DNA of 52,670 nucleotides. Origin: an uncultured Collinsella sp. (GTDB taxonomy: Bacteria; Actinomycetota; Coriobacteriia; Coriobacteriales; Coriobacteriaceae). The position numbers and the translations under genes are program-made. The DNA is taken from NCBI GenBank assembly GCA_900552145.1, contig URYW01000005.1, positions 1 through 52,670 on the forward strand, written 5' to 3'. This document shows positions 31,474 to 40,153 of the stretch, one piece after another (position 1 is the first letter of the stretch; every line of letters begins with the position of its first letter). Below the pieces are notes generated by a model. That model had not been told where the DNA came from. It saw nothing but the letters and a program-made list of their open reading frames with translations, and did no database searches.

Positions 31474-32265
31474 TTACTCCTCGTCGTCCTCATCGTCCGA
31501 GAACAGGTCCAGACGACTCACAAACAGGCCCTCCTTGCCCTCGCGCGCGGTAATGACCACACGGGCGATGGCGAGCGAAATCTCGTAGAGCGAGAGCAGG
31601 GCGCCATACATGAGACCCAGCGTAACGGGCGAGCCGTCGGGCGTGATCACAGCCGAACCCACGAGCAGGCCAACGTATACATAACGCCAGGCACCGCGGA
31701 AAGCAGCGTAGGACACGATGTGGAAGACGGACAGATAGAAGATGATGAGCGGCAGCTCAAACGCCACGCCAAAGCCGATCATAAAGAGCAGCTCCATGTT
31801 GACGTAGTTCTCCAGATCGGGCAGTGCCGTAGCGACGGCCGAGGTCTCGCCGATGAGCCACTCAAAGCCCGCAGGAATGATGATGAAGTAGCAGAAGATG
31901 GCACCCAGGAAGAACAGCACCGTCGAGGCGAGCACCGTGGGCACGACCCACTTGCGCTCGTTGGGTCGAAGCGCCGGCAGGAAAAACGCTAGAATCTGCC
32001 AGATGATCATGGGCGTGCACATGACCACGGCCATCTTGATGGCCAGCGAGAAGCGCAAGCCAAAGCCGCCGAGCGTGGTAGTGATGTAGAACTTACCGTC
32101 CGGCACAAAGGAGCGGATGGGATCTTCCAGGATGTCGAGCACAACAGGCGTGGCGAAATACAGCACGATAGCGGCGGCAAACACCGACACGACCACGATG
32201 GTCAGGCGGCGACGGAGTTCTCCCAGGTGATCGAAGAGCGGCATACGCGCAGGTCCGATAGGCAT
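31474..32265 (-). CDS. tatC: Sec-independent translocase subunit TatC
   Basis: 263 residues with six membrane helices. Family marks are the N-terminal MPLFDHLGELRRRL, the FGLRFSLAIKMAVV loop and the PDGSPVTL region near residue 210. The acidic end (SDDEDDEE) is unusual but unimportant for the core. It recognises twin-arginine signal peptides. Start and tatA stop overlap (TAATG). The adjacency to hypAB is sensible, as Tat exports the hydrogenase small subunit, but the link is not proven. Confidence 0.95.
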   Translation of the reverse strand: MPIGPARMPLFDHLGELRRRLTIVVVSVFAAAIVLYFATPVVLDILEDPIRSFVPDGKFYITTTLGGFGLRFSLAIKMAVVMCTPMIIWQILAFFLPALRPNERKWVVPTVLASTVLFFLGAIFCYFIIIPAGFEWLIGETSAVATALPDLENYVNMELLFMIGFGVAFELPLIIFYLSVFHIVSYAAFRGAWRYVYVGLLVGSAVITPDGSPVTLGLMYGALLSLYEISLAIARVVITAREGKEGLFVSRLDLFSDDEDDEE

Positions 32266-32873
32266 TACTCATCGCCTCCCTTCGGGGTGTCGGCGGCAGC
32301 GGCCTCGTCCTCGTCCTCGTCCTCGGCCTCGAGCTCGCGAGCGAGCTGGTCGACGACGGCCTTGCGCTTGCGGGGACGACGGGCATAGAGATCAGCCGTC
32401 GTGGGCTCTGCCGGCTCCGGCTCGGGCTCCGGCTCTGCAGCAGGCTCGGGTTCGACGGTGGCAGCGGTGGCAGCGGCAGGCTCGGCCTCGGCGGGCTCGG
32501 CACCCTCGGTCTCCTCAGCAGCGCCTTCGCCCTCAGCAGCACCCTCGCTTGCAGCCTTCTCGGCGGCAAGGCGGGCGCGACGCTCGGCAAAGGTCTCCTT
32601 CTTGGCGGGCGCTGCCGTCTCGGCGGCATCCTCGTCCGCATCGGAATCGTCATCGACGGCAGCCTTCTTGGGCTTGACCGGGGCCGACGCGGCCTCGCTC
32701 ACCGGATCGATGATCTCGGACTGAACAACGGCCGTCATCTTTTCCTGCGTCTCGCGGAACTGACGGATGGCACGGCCGATCGTGCGGCCCATCTGCGGGA
32801 GCTTATCCGGGCCAAACAGCAAAAAGCCGAAGACCACGATGATCGCGAGCTCACCCTCTCCAATACCAAACAC
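32265..32873 (-). CDS. Sec-independent translocase subunit TatA/TatB
   Basis: 202 residues from a GTG at 32873 that GGAGG precedes by five bases. The frame continues further up but without a better site. The N-terminal helix is IGEGELAIIVVFGFLLFGPDKLPQMGRTIGRA: the FGPDKLP hinge is the Tat mark. The amphipathic helix follows. The long tail (about 120 residues) is low-complexity in Ala, Glu and Pro, with an Arg/Lys patch near the end. TatA or TatB cannot be decided; a single-gene TatA acting as both is possible. Confidence 0.9.
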   Translation of the reverse strand: MFGIGEGELAIIVVFGFLLFGPDKLPQMGRTIGRAIRQFRETQEKMTAVVQSEIIDPVSEAASAPVKPKKAAVDDDSDADEDAAETAAPAKKETFAERRARLAAEKAASEGAAEGEGAAEETEGAEPAEAEPAAATAATVEPEPAAEPEPEPEPAEPTTADLYARRPRKRKAVVDQLARELEAEDEDEDEAAAADTPKGGDE

Positions 32874-33026
32874 ACATACCTCCAAGGCTCGATGTGAGTC
32901 GAGCCCGCACCGCGCCATTCGGCCGGAACTCGTCTATTCATTCGGTCAAGTATAGCGCCCGGACGCCAAAACGTCCGAGCGCATCACAAACATATGCCAA
33001 ACGGCATGCCCTTTTGGGGGCAAAGA

Positions 33027-33341
33027 TTATGCAGCGGTGATCGAAATCTCCTGGTCGACACCCAACAGCTGAACCACGCGCATCACCGGGGGCTGCACAT
33101 TGGTGCAGCTAAAGCGCTTGCCGTGGTCGACCGCGTGGTGCGCGGCGCCCACGAGCACGCCAATGCCCGTCGAGTCGATGTAGCTCACCTGGGCAAAATC
33201 GAGCTCAACGGCCTCGGTGGGCTGCTCGAGCGCCAGGTCGATAGCATTGCGCAGGCTGTCGGCGTTAGAGATATCGATCTCGCCGGTTACCTTAATGGTG
33301 TAGAGCTCTGGCGTGGGGTTGGTGGAAATACCCAAATCCAT
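33027..33341 (-). CDS. STAS-domain anti-sigma factor antagonist
   Basis: 104 residues, a whole SpoIIAA-like fold. The phosphorylated Ser is in YIDSTGIGVLVGAA, about residue 56. It binds an anti-sigma kinase in partner switching, but no rsbW-like gene is adjacent. Single gene between tatA and the aminotransferase, both of which are on the same strand. Confidence 0.88.
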   Translation of the reverse strand: MDLGISTNPTPELYTIKVTGEIDISNADSLRNAIDLALEQPTEAVELDFAQVSYIDSTGIGVLVGAAHHAVDHGKRFSCTNVQPPVMRVVQLLGVDQEISITAA

Positions 33342-33392
33342 GTATACGCTCCTTTACGTATCGAAAGTGCGGATAGTACGGGAAGCCGCGCG

Positions 33393-34697
33393 TTAGGCGC
33401 GCTCGGCACGCGCAAGCTCGGCAGCGACGAGCTTCACAGCCAGCACCAGCACATCGAGCGCGGCCTCCAGGTCCTCGACCGTGGGATAGCTCGGTGCGAT
33501 GCGGATGTTGGTGTCGCGCGGGTCCTTGCCATAGGGCCAGGTGGCACCGGCCGGCGTGAGCTTGACGCCCAGGTCGGCACAAAGCGCGGCGACCTTCTGG
33601 GCCGAGCCCTCGGGACCATCGAAGCTTACAAAGTAGCCGCCGCGGGGGTGCGTCCAGGTGGCGCAGCCCGTGTCGCCCAAGCCCTCGGTGAGCTTTCGCT
33701 CGACAGCCTCAAAGCGCGGGCGCAAAAACTCGGCATGCTTTTTCATGTGCTCCTTGACCGCCTCGATGGTGGGAAGGAAGCGCACGTGACGCAGCTGGTT
33801 GAGCTTATCGGCGCTGATGAGGCCGGCCTTCAGGCGCTTGGAGAACTCCGCGATAACCGCGGGGCTCGCACCGATAAAGCCGATACCGGCACCCGGGAAG
33901 GTGATCTTGGACGTCGAGGCGAATGCCACCACGCGGTCCTCGGTGCCCGCCGCGCGGGCAAGATCAAAGATGTTGGCGAGCTCGTCGGTCTCGTCGTACA
34001 GGTCGTGCACGCAGTAGGCGTTGTCCCAGAAGATGCGGAAATCGGGCGCGGCCGTGTGCATCTCGACCAGGCGGCGCACGGTGTCCTCGCTAAAGGTGAT
34101 ACCCGTGGGGTTGGAATACTTGGGCACGCACCAGATGCCCTTGATGGAATCGTCGGCGGCAACGAGACGCTCGATCTCGTCCATATCGGGGCCGTTGTCG
34201 GTCATCGCGACGGGAACGTTCTCGATACCCAGATCGGCGGTGATGCCAAAGTGGCGGTCGTAGCCGGGAACAGGGCACAGGAACTTGACCTTCTTGCCGT
34301 CGTGGGCAGCCTCGTAGGCATCCCAGGGCTCGCTGCCGCACGAGCCGCAGCGCCAGAACATACCGGCGATGTCGTGCTCGATCAGCAGGCTCGACGAACC
34401 CAGCACGAGCGTCTGCTCGGCGGGGCAGCCCAGGAACTCCCCCGCCAGCTTGCGTGCCGAGGGAATGCCCTCAAAGCAGCCGTAGTTGGAACAGTCGACG
34501 TTGCCGTCGTGCAGGTCGGCATCGGCATTGAGGATATCGAGCATGGGTCGAGAGATGTCCACCTGGGAGGGCGACGGCTTGCCGCGGGCCATGTCGAGCG
34601 CCAGGCCCTTGGCCTTGACCTCGGCGACCTCGGCTTTGAGCGCCTCGATGGCGGCATCGAGTTCGGTGGTTTCCATCTTCTGGTAGATCGTCTGCAT
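33393..34697 (-). CDS. Aminotransferase, aspartate aminotransferase / MocR-like C-terminal type
   Basis: 434 residues, PLP fold type I. The PLP lysine is in ASTSKITFPGAGIGF (about residue 262). The Asn-Pro-Thr-Gly loop is KYSNPTGITFS and the Asp/Tyr pair is FRIFWDNAYCVHDLY. The N-terminal MARGKPSPSQVDISRPMLDIL identifies the branch of Pfam PF12897 type. It probably transfers amino groups between glutamate and oxaloacetate or pyruvate. It runs with the STAS gene on the same strand and is divergent from the small ORF at 34847. Confidence 0.88.
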   Translation of the reverse strand: MQTIYQKMETTELDAAIEALKAEVAEVKAKGLALDMARGKPSPSQVDISRPMLDILNADADLHDGNVDCSNYGCFEGIPSARKLAGEFLGCPAEQTLVLGSSSLLIEHDIAGMFWRCGSCGSEPWDAYEAAHDGKKVKFLCPVPGYDRHFGITADLGIENVPVAMTDNGPDMDEIERLVAADDSIKGIWCVPKYSNPTGITFSEDTVRRLVEMHTAAPDFRIFWDNAYCVHDLYDETDELANIFDLARAAGTEDRVVAFASTSKITFPGAGIGFIGASPAVIAEFSKRLKAGLISADKLNQLRHVRFLPTIEAVKEHMKKHAEFLRPRFEAVERKLTEGLGDTGCATWTHPRGGYFVSFDGPEGSAQKVAALCADLGVKLTPAGATWPYGKDPRDTNIRIAPSYPTVEDLEAALDVLVLAVKLVAAELARAERA

Positions 34698-34846
34698 GGG
34701 TGCGACCTTTCACGAAGCGGTACGTTGCAATTCTTCTAAGTATAGACCGCCACCGTCACAACGTTATGAAGCCGTGATAGATTAAGTCCATCGCAATAAA
34801 TTACGAATCGCCGCGCATGCCGGCATGAAGCGCCCAAGGAGGCACT

Positions 34847-35101
34847 ATGGAGTACGGATCGTTCCAGGCCGAGGAATTCGGCGACCTTCAGCGCCTGGTC
34901 GACGGACTGTTTTACGACCGCCACGCCATCGACCGCCTGGATCTGATCGTACAGGCCGAAATCTTGGACCTGGCGCCCGATCTCATGGAAATCGTGAACC
35001 TGCTACCGCCCGGCTATTACGACCGCCAGTCACTTTGCGACCAGCTCAACTCCGCCTTGGCCGCCCACGGCTGGGGCGCCATCTACGGCACCGTGGAATA
35101 A
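34847..35101 (+). CDS. Conserved-looking small protein of unknown function
   Basis: 84 residues. AAGGAGG is 6 bases before the ATG, so translation is credible. The protein is acidic with two helical halves (FGDLQRLVDGLFYDRHAIDRLDLIVQAEILDLAP; DRQSLCDQLNSALAAHGWGAIYGT). I do not recognise it. It stands alone, divergent from the aminotransferase, and the MITE-like element begins 19 bases after its stop. Confidence 0.65.
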   Translation: MEYGSFQAEEFGDLQRLVDGLFYDRHAIDRLDLIVQAEILDLAPDLMEIVNLLPPGYYDRQSLCDQLNSALAAHGWGAIYGTVE

Positions 35102-35120
35102 ACCTAGTCATTGGGGCCTG

Positions 35121-35348
35121 TGGTCAAAAAATAGCAAATATGAGTACTGTTACTTTTTTAGTAACAGCGATTTTGAATTAAAAAGGCCAGTCTTGGCCTT
35201 TTGTGTCCGGTTTTGGAAGGATGCATCAGCATTTTTCGTCCAGCCACGCAATCGTTAATGCACAGACAGAATAGATTTGTACATTATTTTTCGCGCCTAA
35301 AATGAAACGCCGTTTGTGACAGTACTCACAAACGGCGTTTTTTGGCCA
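35121..35348. mobile_element. MITE-like element, copy 2 (228 bp)
   Basis: The left end starts TGGTCAAAAAATAGC and runs to GAGTACTGTTAC, as in the copy at 20492. It continues into a hairpin of CTGTTACT and AGTAACAG. The right end is a diverged inverse ending TTTTTTGGCCA. There GAGTACTG is kept while the rest has become a strong hairpin, AAACGCCGTTTGTGA against its reverse. The middle has no ORF. It fills most of the gap to nhaA (stop at 35434). Confidence 0.65.
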
Positions 35349-35433
35349 CTGGGGTGTCCGGCAGGTGGCAAGTACCACTCAAAACCGCGTTTTACACGCG
35401 CTCGAGCAGGCTCTGGCGTCTGTTTCTACGCGC

Positions 35434-36792
35434 CTACTCGTTCTTGGGCGCGGGGTGCTTGCAGATCACACTCATGTAGATCATGCCAAGTACGGCCGCG
35501 GTGACAGAGCCGGCGAGAATAGCGGCCTTGGCGGCCAGGACCTCAAACTGGGCCGTCGGGAAGGCAAGGCCGCTGATGAGGATCGACATCGTAAAGCCGA
35601 TACCGCCCAGAATGCCCACACCGGCAATCATGTGCCAGTTAACGTTATGCGGCAGCTCGCAGACCCTAAACTTAACCAGGGCAAACGTCATGCCAAAGAT
35701 ACCGATCGGCTTGCCCAGCAGCATGCCAAAGTACACGCCGAGCGTCACCGGGTCGGTGAGCAGCGTGCTCATGTCCACGCCCACTAGGCGAACCTGTGCG
35801 TTCACGAACGCAAAGATCGGCAGAATCACAAAGTTGACCGGCGTGGAGATCAGACGCTCCATGCGGATGAGCGGCGGGGTCACGCGGTGCATGACGCGCT
35901 CGACTTTGGTGGTCGAGACGGTAAAGTCATGCTGGCCCAGGATGTGTGCCTCGTCGTCGTAGCGGTCATCGAGCAGCGGCAGGCACTCGCCCAACCAATC
36001 GGTGAGGCTATCGAGCTTGACACCACACTTGGCCGGGATGGTAAAGGCCAAGATGACGCCAGCAAGCGTGGCATGTACGCCGCTCTTGAACATGCAGAAC
36101 CACAGCAGCAGACCCAGTACCGAATACGGGGCAAGGCGGTAATGCTGCGTTTTGTTGAGCCACACGAGCGCGCAGGTCACCAGCGCGGCGGCGCCCAACC
36201 AAAACGGATTGGGGCTCTGACCGTAGAAGATGGCGATGGCGGCGATGGAGATGAGGTCGTCGGCGATGGCGAGCGTCGAGAAGAACACGCGCACGCCGTT
36301 GGGCACGCGGTTGCCCAAAAGCGACAGCACGCCCAGCGCAAAGGCAATATCGGTTGCCATGGGGATGGCCCAACCGTTGCGGGCGCCGGCATGGTTAAAG
36401 ATCAGGTAGATGCAGGCAGGAACGACGACGCCGCCCACGGCCGCCAGCATGGGAAGCATAGCCTGGCGCGGGTTCTTGAGCTCGCCAACCGTCATCTCGT
36501 ACTTAAGCTCAATGCCCACCAACAAAAAGAAAATCGCCATGAGGAAGTCGTTGACGAAAAGCTCAACGGTGAGACCGGCCGCAAGGTTGCCCAGACCCAC
36601 ATACAGCGGGGTCTCCAAAAAGTGATGGATGGCCTCGTAGGCATCGGTGTTGGCGCAAATGACGGCGGCGATGGCGGCGAAGACCATGACGGCGGCGGAA
36701 ATCGTGCCGTTCTCGGTGATGCGCTCCCAAATGTCGTGGCGCTCAAAACGCTTGCGCTCACGGACGTTGAACAGCTGCTCGGGTGCTGCCAT
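35434..36792 (-). CDS. nhaA: Na+/H+ antiporter NhaA
   Basis: 452 residues and about 12 membrane helices. Seen: FVNDFLMAIFFLLVGIELKYEMTVGEL, the NhaA start mark; then ATDIAFALGVLSLLG, with the ion-binding Asp residues near 148-150; and FSTLAIADDLISIAAIAIFY with a second Asp pair. The C-terminal 50 residues reach the usual end. It exports Na+ in exchange for protons and sets internal pH. AAAGGAG lies before the ATG. Single gene. Confidence 0.93.
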   Translation of the reverse strand: MAAPEQLFNVRERKRFERHDIWERITENGTISAAVMVFAAIAAVICANTDAYEAIHHFLETPLYVGLGNLAAGLTVELFVNDFLMAIFFLLVGIELKYEMTVGELKNPRQAMLPMLAAVGGVVVPACIYLIFNHAGARNGWAIPMATDIAFALGVLSLLGNRVPNGVRVFFSTLAIADDLISIAAIAIFYGQSPNPFWLGAAALVTCALVWLNKTQHYRLAPYSVLGLLLWFCMFKSGVHATLAGVILAFTIPAKCGVKLDSLTDWLGECLPLLDDRYDDEAHILGQHDFTVSTTKVERVMHRVTPPLIRMERLISTPVNFVILPIFAFVNAQVRLVGVDMSTLLTDPVTLGVYFGMLLGKPIGIFGMTFALVKFRVCELPHNVNWHMIAGVGILGGIGFTMSILISGLAFPTAQFEVLAAKAAILAGSVTAAVLGMIYMSVICKHPAPKNE

Positions 36793-37000
36793 GGGCGGCT
36801 CCTTTCACGGGAAAGCTCCCGTCTTAAAAAAGCACGGCCCGCCCAAGTGGCGGCGCCGCGCTCTAACGTATTACGCTTGCATCTAGCCTACCCTGCACGA
36901 CAAGCGCGCAAGCGTGGCCGAAAAGCGGAACCATAGGTTGAACATTATTTGCTCAACGGCACGGGCACGCCTGTCCAATAGACAACACGGCCCCGCGCAC

Positions 37001-37040
37001 AAAAAACGACCGGAGCGCGGGGCGTCCGCGGTCCGGTCGT
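37001..37040 (-). terminator. Terminator of the pyrophosphatase gene
   Basis: ACGACCGGA and TCCGGTCGT form the outer stem with GC-rich inner pairs. On the minus strand it is followed by CGTTTTTTGTG. It lies 20 bases after the ppaC stop. Confidence 0.88.
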
Positions 37041-37060
37041 CGGTGTTAGGTCAAAAGAAC

Positions 37061-37984
37061 CTAGTAGGCGGCCATGATGGGGGCAGCGACCTGCTTCTTA
37101 CGGGAGAGGACGCCCGGCATCCAGACGCCGTCGTGCTCGTCGGCAATGCCCAGGCCCTTCTGAGCAGCCTCGGTCTCGCCCTCGAGCAGGACCTGCGAGC
37201 CCTCCTCCATGATGTCGGTGATGCACAGGACGATGCCGTCGGCACCCTTCTCGGCGGCGTAGGCGCGCATGGCCTCGCGAATCTCGTCGATCATGCCAAG
37301 CGCACGGCTCTTGTCGACAGTCTCGTACTGGCCGATGAGCAGCTTCTTGCCGGCAGGCTCGAACATCTTGATGTCGTTGCCGACCATCTCGGCTGCGGTG
37401 AAGGAGCCGGACGGACGGGTGAGGAAGACCTCCATGCCAAACTTGACCGGGTCGACGCCCACCTGCTCGCCGAGCTTGGCGGCGACGGCGCGGTCGACAT
37501 CGGTGGTGGTGGGGCTCTTGAGCATGAGCGTGTCGGTCATCATGGCCGAGAGCAGCAGCTTGGCCTGGACGTCGGAAAGCTCAACGCCGAGCACGCCGGC
37601 GAGCTTGGTGACGATGGTGCAGCTGGAGCCCCAGGGCAGGCAGATGTAGTGCAGCGGGCCGGCGGTCTCGAAGTCGCCGATGCGGTGATGATCGACAACG
37701 CCAAAGACCGTGGCGTCCTTAAGGCCGGCGACGGACTGGGCAGACTCGTTGTGGTCGGTGAGGACGACGAGCTGACCAGCCTCGACGGACTCGATCACGC
37801 GGGGCTCGGCGATGCCAGCGTCGGCGAGCAGCTTGGCGGACTCGGCCGGAAGCTGACCAAGGGCGCAGGCCTCGTAGGTGTTGCCGGCATACTCAACCTG
37901 GTTGAGCAGCTGGGACAGGACGACGGCGCTCATGATGGCGTCGTTATCGGGGTTCTGGTGACCAAAGACAAGAACGTTTGCCAT
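37061..37984 (-). CDS. ppaC: Manganese-dependent inorganic pyrophosphatase (DHH family)
   Basis: 307 residues. Metal motifs: FGHQNPDNDAI (residues 7-17), LTDHNE, then VVDHHRIGDF. The C-terminal DHHA2 domain ends in the substrate-binding SRKKQVAAP. It hydrolyses pyrophosphate made by biosynthesis. GGAGG lies a few bases before the ATG. Single gene with its own terminator. Confidence 0.95.
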   Translation of the reverse strand: MANVLVFGHQNPDNDAIMSAVVLSQLLNQVEYAGNTYEACALGQLPAESAKLLADAGIAEPRVIESVEAGQLVVLTDHNESAQSVAGLKDATVFGVVDHHRIGDFETAGPLHYICLPWGSSCTIVTKLAGVLGVELSDVQAKLLLSAMMTDTLMLKSPTTTDVDRAVAAKLGEQVGVDPVKFGMEVFLTRPSGSFTAAEMVGNDIKMFEPAGKKLLIGQYETVDKSRALGMIDEIREAMRAYAAEKGADGIVLCITDIMEEGSQVLLEGETEAAQKGLGIADEHDGVWMPGVLSRKKQVAAPIMAAY

Positions 37985-38100
37985 GGATATCCTCCACTTG
38001 ATATGTGTACTTGGACGTAGCTATGGTAGCACGCCGATGCCGAGCCTTCGCAGACGGAAGGGCCACGGCATATTTTGGGGCGCAGGCACGGGGGCCAAGG

Positions 38101-38152
38101 CTGTCCCTTTTGCACCATGTTGGTGCAATGTAACCTGTCCCCCTTGCACCAG
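38101..38152. repeat. Palindromic repeat with TTGCACCA core, between glucokinase and ppaC
   Basis: TTGCACCA TGT TGGTGCAA forms a perfect hairpin at 38110-38128. It is flanked on both sides by GTCCC, with AACCTGTCCCCCTTGCACCA on the right. The same words, AACCTGTCCCC then TTGCACCA, recur at 48417-48435. Confidence 0.75.
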
Positions 38153-39106
38153 CTATTTACCGGCGGCGCGCAGGGCTACGTAGGCGGCACCGATGATGCC
38201 GGCGTCGTTTCCGAGCGAAGCGACCTTAATGGGCGTCTCGCGCGAGGCAGAGAGCGCGTACTGCTTAAAGTGCTCGCGAACCTTGTCGAGATAAACATCG
38301 GCCGAGGCAGACGCGCCGCCACCGATCAGGAACATCTCGGGGTCGACCACGTTGGCGATAAGCGCCAGGGCGCGGCCAAGGTAGTCGGCCATGGTGTCGG
38401 CTGCGGCCAGCGCAAGCTTGTCGCCCTCGCGGCAGGCCTGGAACACGTCCTTGGAATCGGAGGGGCCGGTGAGCTCAATGGGCTCGACACCCGCCTTCTT
38501 GCACTCGGCAAGGTAGTTGCTCACCACGCCGGTGGCGCTGGAATACTGCTCCAGATGGCCATGGCCGCCACAGCCGCAGGTGCGCTCCTCGGCCGGGTTC
38601 AGGCACATGTGGCCAATCTCGCCGCCGGCGCCCACAACGCCCGATACCACGTCGCCGTTAACGATAACGCCGCCGCCCACGCCGGTACCGATGGTGACCA
38701 TCACCACGTTCTGCACGCCCTTGGCAGAACCGAGCCAGGCCTCGCCCATGGCAGCGGCGTTGGCATCGTTCTCATACTTAACGACCGCATCGGGGCAGTG
38801 CTTCTGAATGGCGACCCTCAGCTCGGGCAGGTTAATGGCAATGTTGGCCTTGACCTTGGCATCGCCCGACGCCGGGATGGGACACGGAACGGCCAGGCCA
38901 ATGCCCGCCACAAAGGCACGCGGAATCTGTGCCTTGGCGACCACCTGGTCGATAGCCTCGGTCACCGCGGCAAAGCCCGCAGCGTCAACGATAGGAGGCG
39001 TGGGCACGCTGGCCTTGGCAAGCAGGTTGCCGTCCTCGTCGAACAGGCCCTCCTTAACCGAAGTGCCGCCGACGTCGATGCCGATGTAGTACTGCTTAGG
39101 TTCCAT
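38153..39106 (-). CDS. ROK-family glucokinase
   Basis: 317 residues from the ATG at 39106 (AGGTGG upstream). GIDVGGTSVKEGLFDEDG is the phosphate-1 loop and VKYENDANAAAMGE carries the catalytic Asp. VTIGTGVGGGVIVNG is phosphate-2. The zinc motif reads ERTCGCGGHGHLEQY: the third Cys of CxCGxxGCxE is His here. IGGGASASADVY resembles the adenosine motif. It phosphorylates glucose, or another unphosphorylated hexose, with ATP. It lies 160 bases downstream of the cellobiose PTS terminator, so it may be separate but functionally connected. Confidence 0.88.
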   Translation of the reverse strand: MEPKQYYIGIDVGGTSVKEGLFDEDGNLLAKASVPTPPIVDAAGFAAVTEAIDQVVAKAQIPRAFVAGIGLAVPCPIPASGDAKVKANIAINLPELRVAIQKHCPDAVVKYENDANAAAMGEAWLGSAKGVQNVVMVTIGTGVGGGVIVNGDVVSGVVGAGGEIGHMCLNPAEERTCGCGGHGHLEQYSSATGVVSNYLAECKKAGVEPIELTGPSDSKDVFQACREGDKLALAAADTMADYLGRALALIANVVDPEMFLIGGGASASADVYLDKVREHFKQYALSASRETPIKVASLGNDAGIIGAAYVALRAAGK

Positions 39107-39160
39107 GGGAGCCCACCTTTCTCGTTTAAACATTGCCTGTATGGTACCGCTCTCAAGGCA

Positions 39161-39201
39161 AAAACCTACCAAAAAGGGACAGGTTTGTTTTGGCAGGTTT
39201 T
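39161..39201. repeat. Palindromic repeat, GGGACAGGTTTGTTTTGGCAGG family
   Basis: AAAACCTACCAAAA and TTTTGGCAGGTTTT pair with one mismatch around GGGACAGGTTTG. The same wording (GGGTTTGCTTTGGCAGGTT) begins the repeat at 43056. Confidence 0.75.
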
Positions 39202-39249
39202 ATCTGGGGTAACGCAATTGGCTGCCCAACAGGCCGCGCAAGACCATCC

Positions 39250-39290
39250 CCAAAAATAAAGGCGCCGGGAGGCGGAGGCTCCCGGCGCCC
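39250..39290 (-). terminator. Terminator of the cellobiose PTS operon
   Basis: GGCGCCGGGAG and CTCCCGGCGCC form an 11-bp stem with a 7-base loop. The minus-strand tail is TTTATTTTTGGG. It lies 58 bases after the IIA stop. Confidence 0.9.
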
Positions 39291-39347
39291 GTCAAAGGGA
39301 CTATGTTGTCTGTTGGACCGCACGGTCCGTCGCGGCGATAACGCCGA

Positions 39348-39680
39348 CTAGGCCTGAAGTGCCTGCAGCTGCTTGTGAACCTCGATGAGCTCCGTCGCCA
39401 TGACGCGCATGGTCTCGGTGCCGGCCATCTGGTCCTCGGCATGCAGCAAAATCAACGGGGCCTCGCCGTTACGCTCGCCGTTGGCCTCCTTCTTCAGAAG
39501 CCCCATGTGAACATCGTGGCCACCGTTATAGGCCTCGTCGCCCTGCTTGATAAGCTCCTCGGCGGCGTCAAAATCGCCCTCCTTGGCCTTTTGCACGGCA
39601 TTGATGTACATGCTCTTGGCGGTACCGACGTAGCTGATGATCTCAAAGCAGGTCATCTGCAGTTCGTTCATATCCTCCAT
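39348..39680 (-). CDS. PTS lactose/cellobiose-family IIA component
   Basis: 110 residues. ATG 39680 is preferred because AGGTG lies in the end of the IIB gene; a second ATG follows at 39671 behind GGAGG but too close. The helical bundle shows CFEIISYVGTAKSMYINAVQKAKEGDF. The phosphorylated His is in LILLHAEDQMAGTETM, near residue 80. It transfers phosphate from HPr to IIB. Last gene of the group. Confidence 0.93.
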   Translation of the reverse strand: MEDMNELQMTCFEIISYVGTAKSMYINAVQKAKEGDFDAAEELIKQGDEAYNGGHDVHMGLLKKEANGERNGEAPLILLHAEDQMAGTETMRVMATELIEVHKQLQALQA

Positions 39681-39689
39681 GCAGAGCAC

Positions 39690-39992
39690 CTAGCCCATCA
39701 CGCTGACGCAGTGGTCGATGATGCCGGCAGCGTTCATGCGGCCGTAGTCGACCATGTTGATAACCTCAACCGGGAAGCGGCCGGCGGCCTCCTTCTCAAA
39801 ATCGCCCTTGGTGTAGCCGATCTGCGGACCAAGCAGCAACATGTCGCACTCGTCCAGGTGATCGTGGGCCTCGTTCATGGGACGAGCCTCGACCTCAATA
39901 TCCAGACCACGGTTTGCAACCTCGGCCTGCATCTTCTGGACCAGCAGGCTCGTGGACATACCGGCATTGCAGCAGAGCATGATCTTCTTCAT
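39690..39992 (-). CDS. PTS lactose/cellobiose-family IIB component
   Basis: 100 residues. The phosphorylated Cys is in MLCCNAGMSTSLLVQKM (Cys8 most likely, with Cys7 beside it). LLGPQIGYTKGDFE is the second family mark. It receives phosphate from IIA and passes it to the cellobiose bound by IIC. It lies 9 bases before IIA. Confidence 0.95.
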   Translation of the reverse strand: MKKIMLCCNAGMSTSLLVQKMQAEVANRGLDIEVEARPMNEAHDHLDECDMLLLGPQIGYTKGDFEKEAAGRFPVEVINMVDYGRMNAAGIIDHCVSVMG

Positions 39993-40093
39993 GGTTTCCT
40001 CCTTATAACTGCGCGGCGCGCAGACGACAACTGGTTTTATTCCTTGCGGCTATTGTGCCCACCCCCCTGCATCTTTACACAAGGGAGAGAGCT

Positions 40094-40124
40094 GCGGGCA
40101 CCGGCACCGCGTACCGGCGCCCGC
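40094..40124. promoter_or_regulatory. Hairpin in the IIC-IIB spacer
   Basis: GCGGGCaCCGG and CCGGcGCCCGC pair around a GCGTA-type loop. It lies in the 160-base gap between IIC and IIB, where the other gaps of the operon are short. It has no T-run and may stabilise mRNA ends or set expression ratios. Confidence 0.4.
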
Positions 40125-40153
40125 AAAGGTGAAAGGGACGAACGTTAGGCGTT

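Noticed and set aside
30163..31992. A 609-codon plus-strand frame over hypB, hypA and tatC
   Set aside because: It is antisense to three recognised genes; its composition is typical of a shadow frame.
35305..35340. The strong hairpin AAACGCCGTTTGTGA as a plain terminator of the small plus-strand gene
   Set aside because: It is 200 bases after that gene and forms the right end of the MITE-like element; a terminating effect is possible but secondary.
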